Origin: Gemmobacter sp. 24YEA27
GTDB lineage: Bacteria; Pseudomonadota; Alphaproteobacteria; Rhodobacterales; Rhodobacteraceae
Length of the DNA stretch: 25,372 nt
Direction of reading: 5' to 3'
Assembly: GCF_030052995.1 (NCBI RefSeq)
Contig: NZ_JASJPW010000008.1
Location: 1 to 25,372 of the forward strand
Shown: positions 23,833 to 25,372 of the stretch, piece after piece
Layout: each line of letters starts with the position of its first letter
How positions within the stretch are numbered: position 1 is the stretch's first letter
The notes under the pieces: generated by a model
What the model was told of the DNA's origin: nothing
Databases searched by the model: none
The model's input: the letters and a program-made list of their open reading frames with translations, nothing else
Program-made: the position numbers and the translations under genes

Positions 23833-25372
23833 GTAACCATCCGGCGTAGGCCGCAGTTATGCGGCTTTGGCGATGGGGCTGCGCTTCCATTTCCAGGGGA
23901 GCAGTTCCGGCAGGCGCGACACTGGCATGTCGGGGAGTCGTGCCAGGACATCGGCCAGCCAAGCCTGAGGATCGACGTCGTTCATCTTGGCGGTGACGAT
24001 GAGGGAATACATGAAGGCGGCGCGTTCGCCGCCCCGGGGCGAACCGGTGAAGAGCCAGGCTTTGCGGCCGAGGGCGATACCGCGCAGGGCTCGTTCGGCT
24101 GAGTTGTTCGTCAGGCAGATGCGGCCGTCGTCGAGGAAGCGGGTGAAGGCGTCCCAGCGGCCGTCCTGCTCGAACATGTAGTTGATGGCCTTGGCGACGG
24201 GGTTGTGCTTCGACATCCGGGCGCGCTCGGCCCGCATCCAGTCGTGCAGGTCTTCGACCATCGGGCGCACCAGCCTCTTGCGGGTATCTTGGCGCGCTTC
24301 GGCGCCCATGCCGGTGATCTCGCGCTCGGCATCGAAGATGGCATCGATGCGTTTGACGGCTTCCAGCGCGATGGGCGAGATCTCTTCGGCGACCGATCTG
24401 CCCTTACGGGCGGTGGCCTTGATGTCGGCCAGTTCGAAGAACTTCCGCCGGGCGTGGCTCCAGCATAGCGCGCTGAACACCGGCGCGGGTTTGCGGGCCG
24501 CATCGTAAACGCCGTTGTATCCGCCATAGGCGTCGGCCTGCAGGATGCCGGTCCAGCCCGCCAGATGCCGGGTCGGATGTTCCATCCTTCGGTCGGTCGA
24601 GAAGTAATAGAGCGCCGCAGGTGGTGCCCCGCCTGCAAAGGGGCGGTCATCGCGCAGATAGGTCCAGAGCCGGGCCGTCTGCGTCCCGCCCTTGGCCATC
24701 AGTGGCACGGTCGTATCATCCGCGTGTAGTCGTTCGGCGCCGAGAACATGGGTGCGGATCAGATCGTGGATCGGCTGCAGCGCGACGCTGCAGGCCCGAC
24801 CTGGTCGGCCAGCGTAGACAGGCTGATCTCGACACCTTCCTTGGCATAGCGTTCGGCCTGCCGGTTCAAGGGCTGATGCTGCCGAACTTCTCGAAGAGCA
24901 CCATCGCCAGCAGGTTGGGCCGGCCCAGCCCGAGGCGTGGGGTGGAAGGGGGCCGGTGGTTGGCTGATCTTCTCGCAATCCCGCAGGTGAACTTCTCGCG
25001 GATGGTCTGGATCACCTTCCACTGCCGGGGAATGACCTCCAGCGTCTCGGTGATGTCCTCGCCCATCTTCACGATGCGCGTCGACCCACAACAGGTGCAG
25101 GAGGCCGGGGCTTCGACCACCACGCGCTCCCGGCAAATGATCGGGAAACGGCTTGCGGACGGACGGCGACGTTCGAAAGCCGCAACTGTGGTCTTCGCCA
25201 CGGCGGCATCCGTCTTTGCCCATCCTGCCCAAGGTCCGTCTCCAGATCCTTAAGCTGCATCTCGAGTTGTTCGATCAGCCGGGCGTGGCGTTCGGCGCTG
25301 TGGCCGAACTGCTCGCGCGGAGTTTGGCGATCTGGAGCTGCAAGTGCCGGATCATCACATCGGAGGCGGAAA
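23833..25372 (-). mobile_element. Second IS66 copy, same orientation, cut by window end
   Basis: It starts with the same GTAACCATCCGGCG end as the element at 5516 (offset 18317). As far as I could compare, the first ~960 bp are identical. From about 24794 to the window end it differs by ten missing bases, all G or C in GC-rich runs, and no substitutions. The left flank (GAATACCG) is unrelated to the flank of the first copy, so it is a separate insertion. The tnpA/tnpB side is not in the window. Confidence 0.92.
23857..25372 (-). pseudogene. tnpC: IS66 transposase TnpC, partial, with multiple indels
   Basis: The 3' part, up to about 24794, is identical to the intact tnpC at 5540-7171, including ADDTTVPLMAKG and NNSAERALRGIALGRKAWLF. 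The 5' part contains ten single- or double-base losses relative to that copy and is broken in all frames. The start codon and first ~35 codons lie beyond the window. The pattern (deletions only, only G/C, only towards the sequence end) suggests poor base calling rather than real decay, so the gene may be intact in the organism. Confidence 0.85.

Overview
The window is GC-rich and densely packed. Its content points to an alphaproteobacterium of the Rhodobacteraceae/Paracoccaceae, Paracoccus-like: a DnaA-like plasmid replicase next to a RepA/ParA-type partition ATPase, IS66, IS5 and IS3 elements, and an amino-acid catabolic island. The taxonomy is inferred from gene types only, but a plasmid or a plasmid-derived segment is strongly suggested. 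No rRNA, tRNA or CRISPR array was seen.

Layout. (1) 1-1413, minus strand: the end of a dipeptide/oligopeptide ABC operon (dppB 3' remnant, dppC, dppD), whose dppB end is abruptly joined to a 3'-truncated parA. (2) 1403-5260: a plasmid maintenance block with parA, a repeat-rich intergenic region that looks like an iteron origin, a divergent DnaA-like replicase, an unknown proline-rich protein and a 13-bp tandem repeat. (3) 5516-8051: a complete IS66 element (tnpA, tnpB, tnpC). (4) 8166-9973: an AraC-type regulator divergent from an EamA/DMT exporter. (5) 10346-21185: the main metabolic cargo. (6) 21230-23750: insertion-sequence debris (an IS3 orfA relic, an IS3 element truncated against an N-terminally truncated IS5 transposase) around one unknown gene. 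(7) 23833-25372: a second IS66 copy in the same orientation as the first, cut by the window end.

The metabolic cargo reads as an import and degradation island for arginine derivatives. The plus-strand operon encodes ornithine cyclodeaminase, a CtlX-type citrulline hydrolase-like enzyme, a dimethylarginine dimethylaminohydrolase and a four-gene polar amino acid ABC importer. Together these could take methylarginine to citrulline, ornithine and proline. A convergent minus-strand operon encodes a third guanidino-modifying (pentein fold) enzyme, a TetR regulator and a RocB-like M20 hydrolase, and has a 28-bp near-perfect palindrome just upstream of its first gene. GntR and Lrp/AsnC regulators sit at the head of the island. 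Two IS66 copies in direct orientation bracket everything from 5.5 to beyond 25 kb, so the island has the form of a composite transposon.

Data quality matters here. At least eight conserved genes carry a single-base loss, mostly in a short homopolymer, and the second IS66 copy differs from the first only by ten missing G/C bases, all in its last ~600 bp. I therefore treat most 'frameshifted' genes as probably intact, with sequencing or assembly undercalls, and annotate them across the shift.
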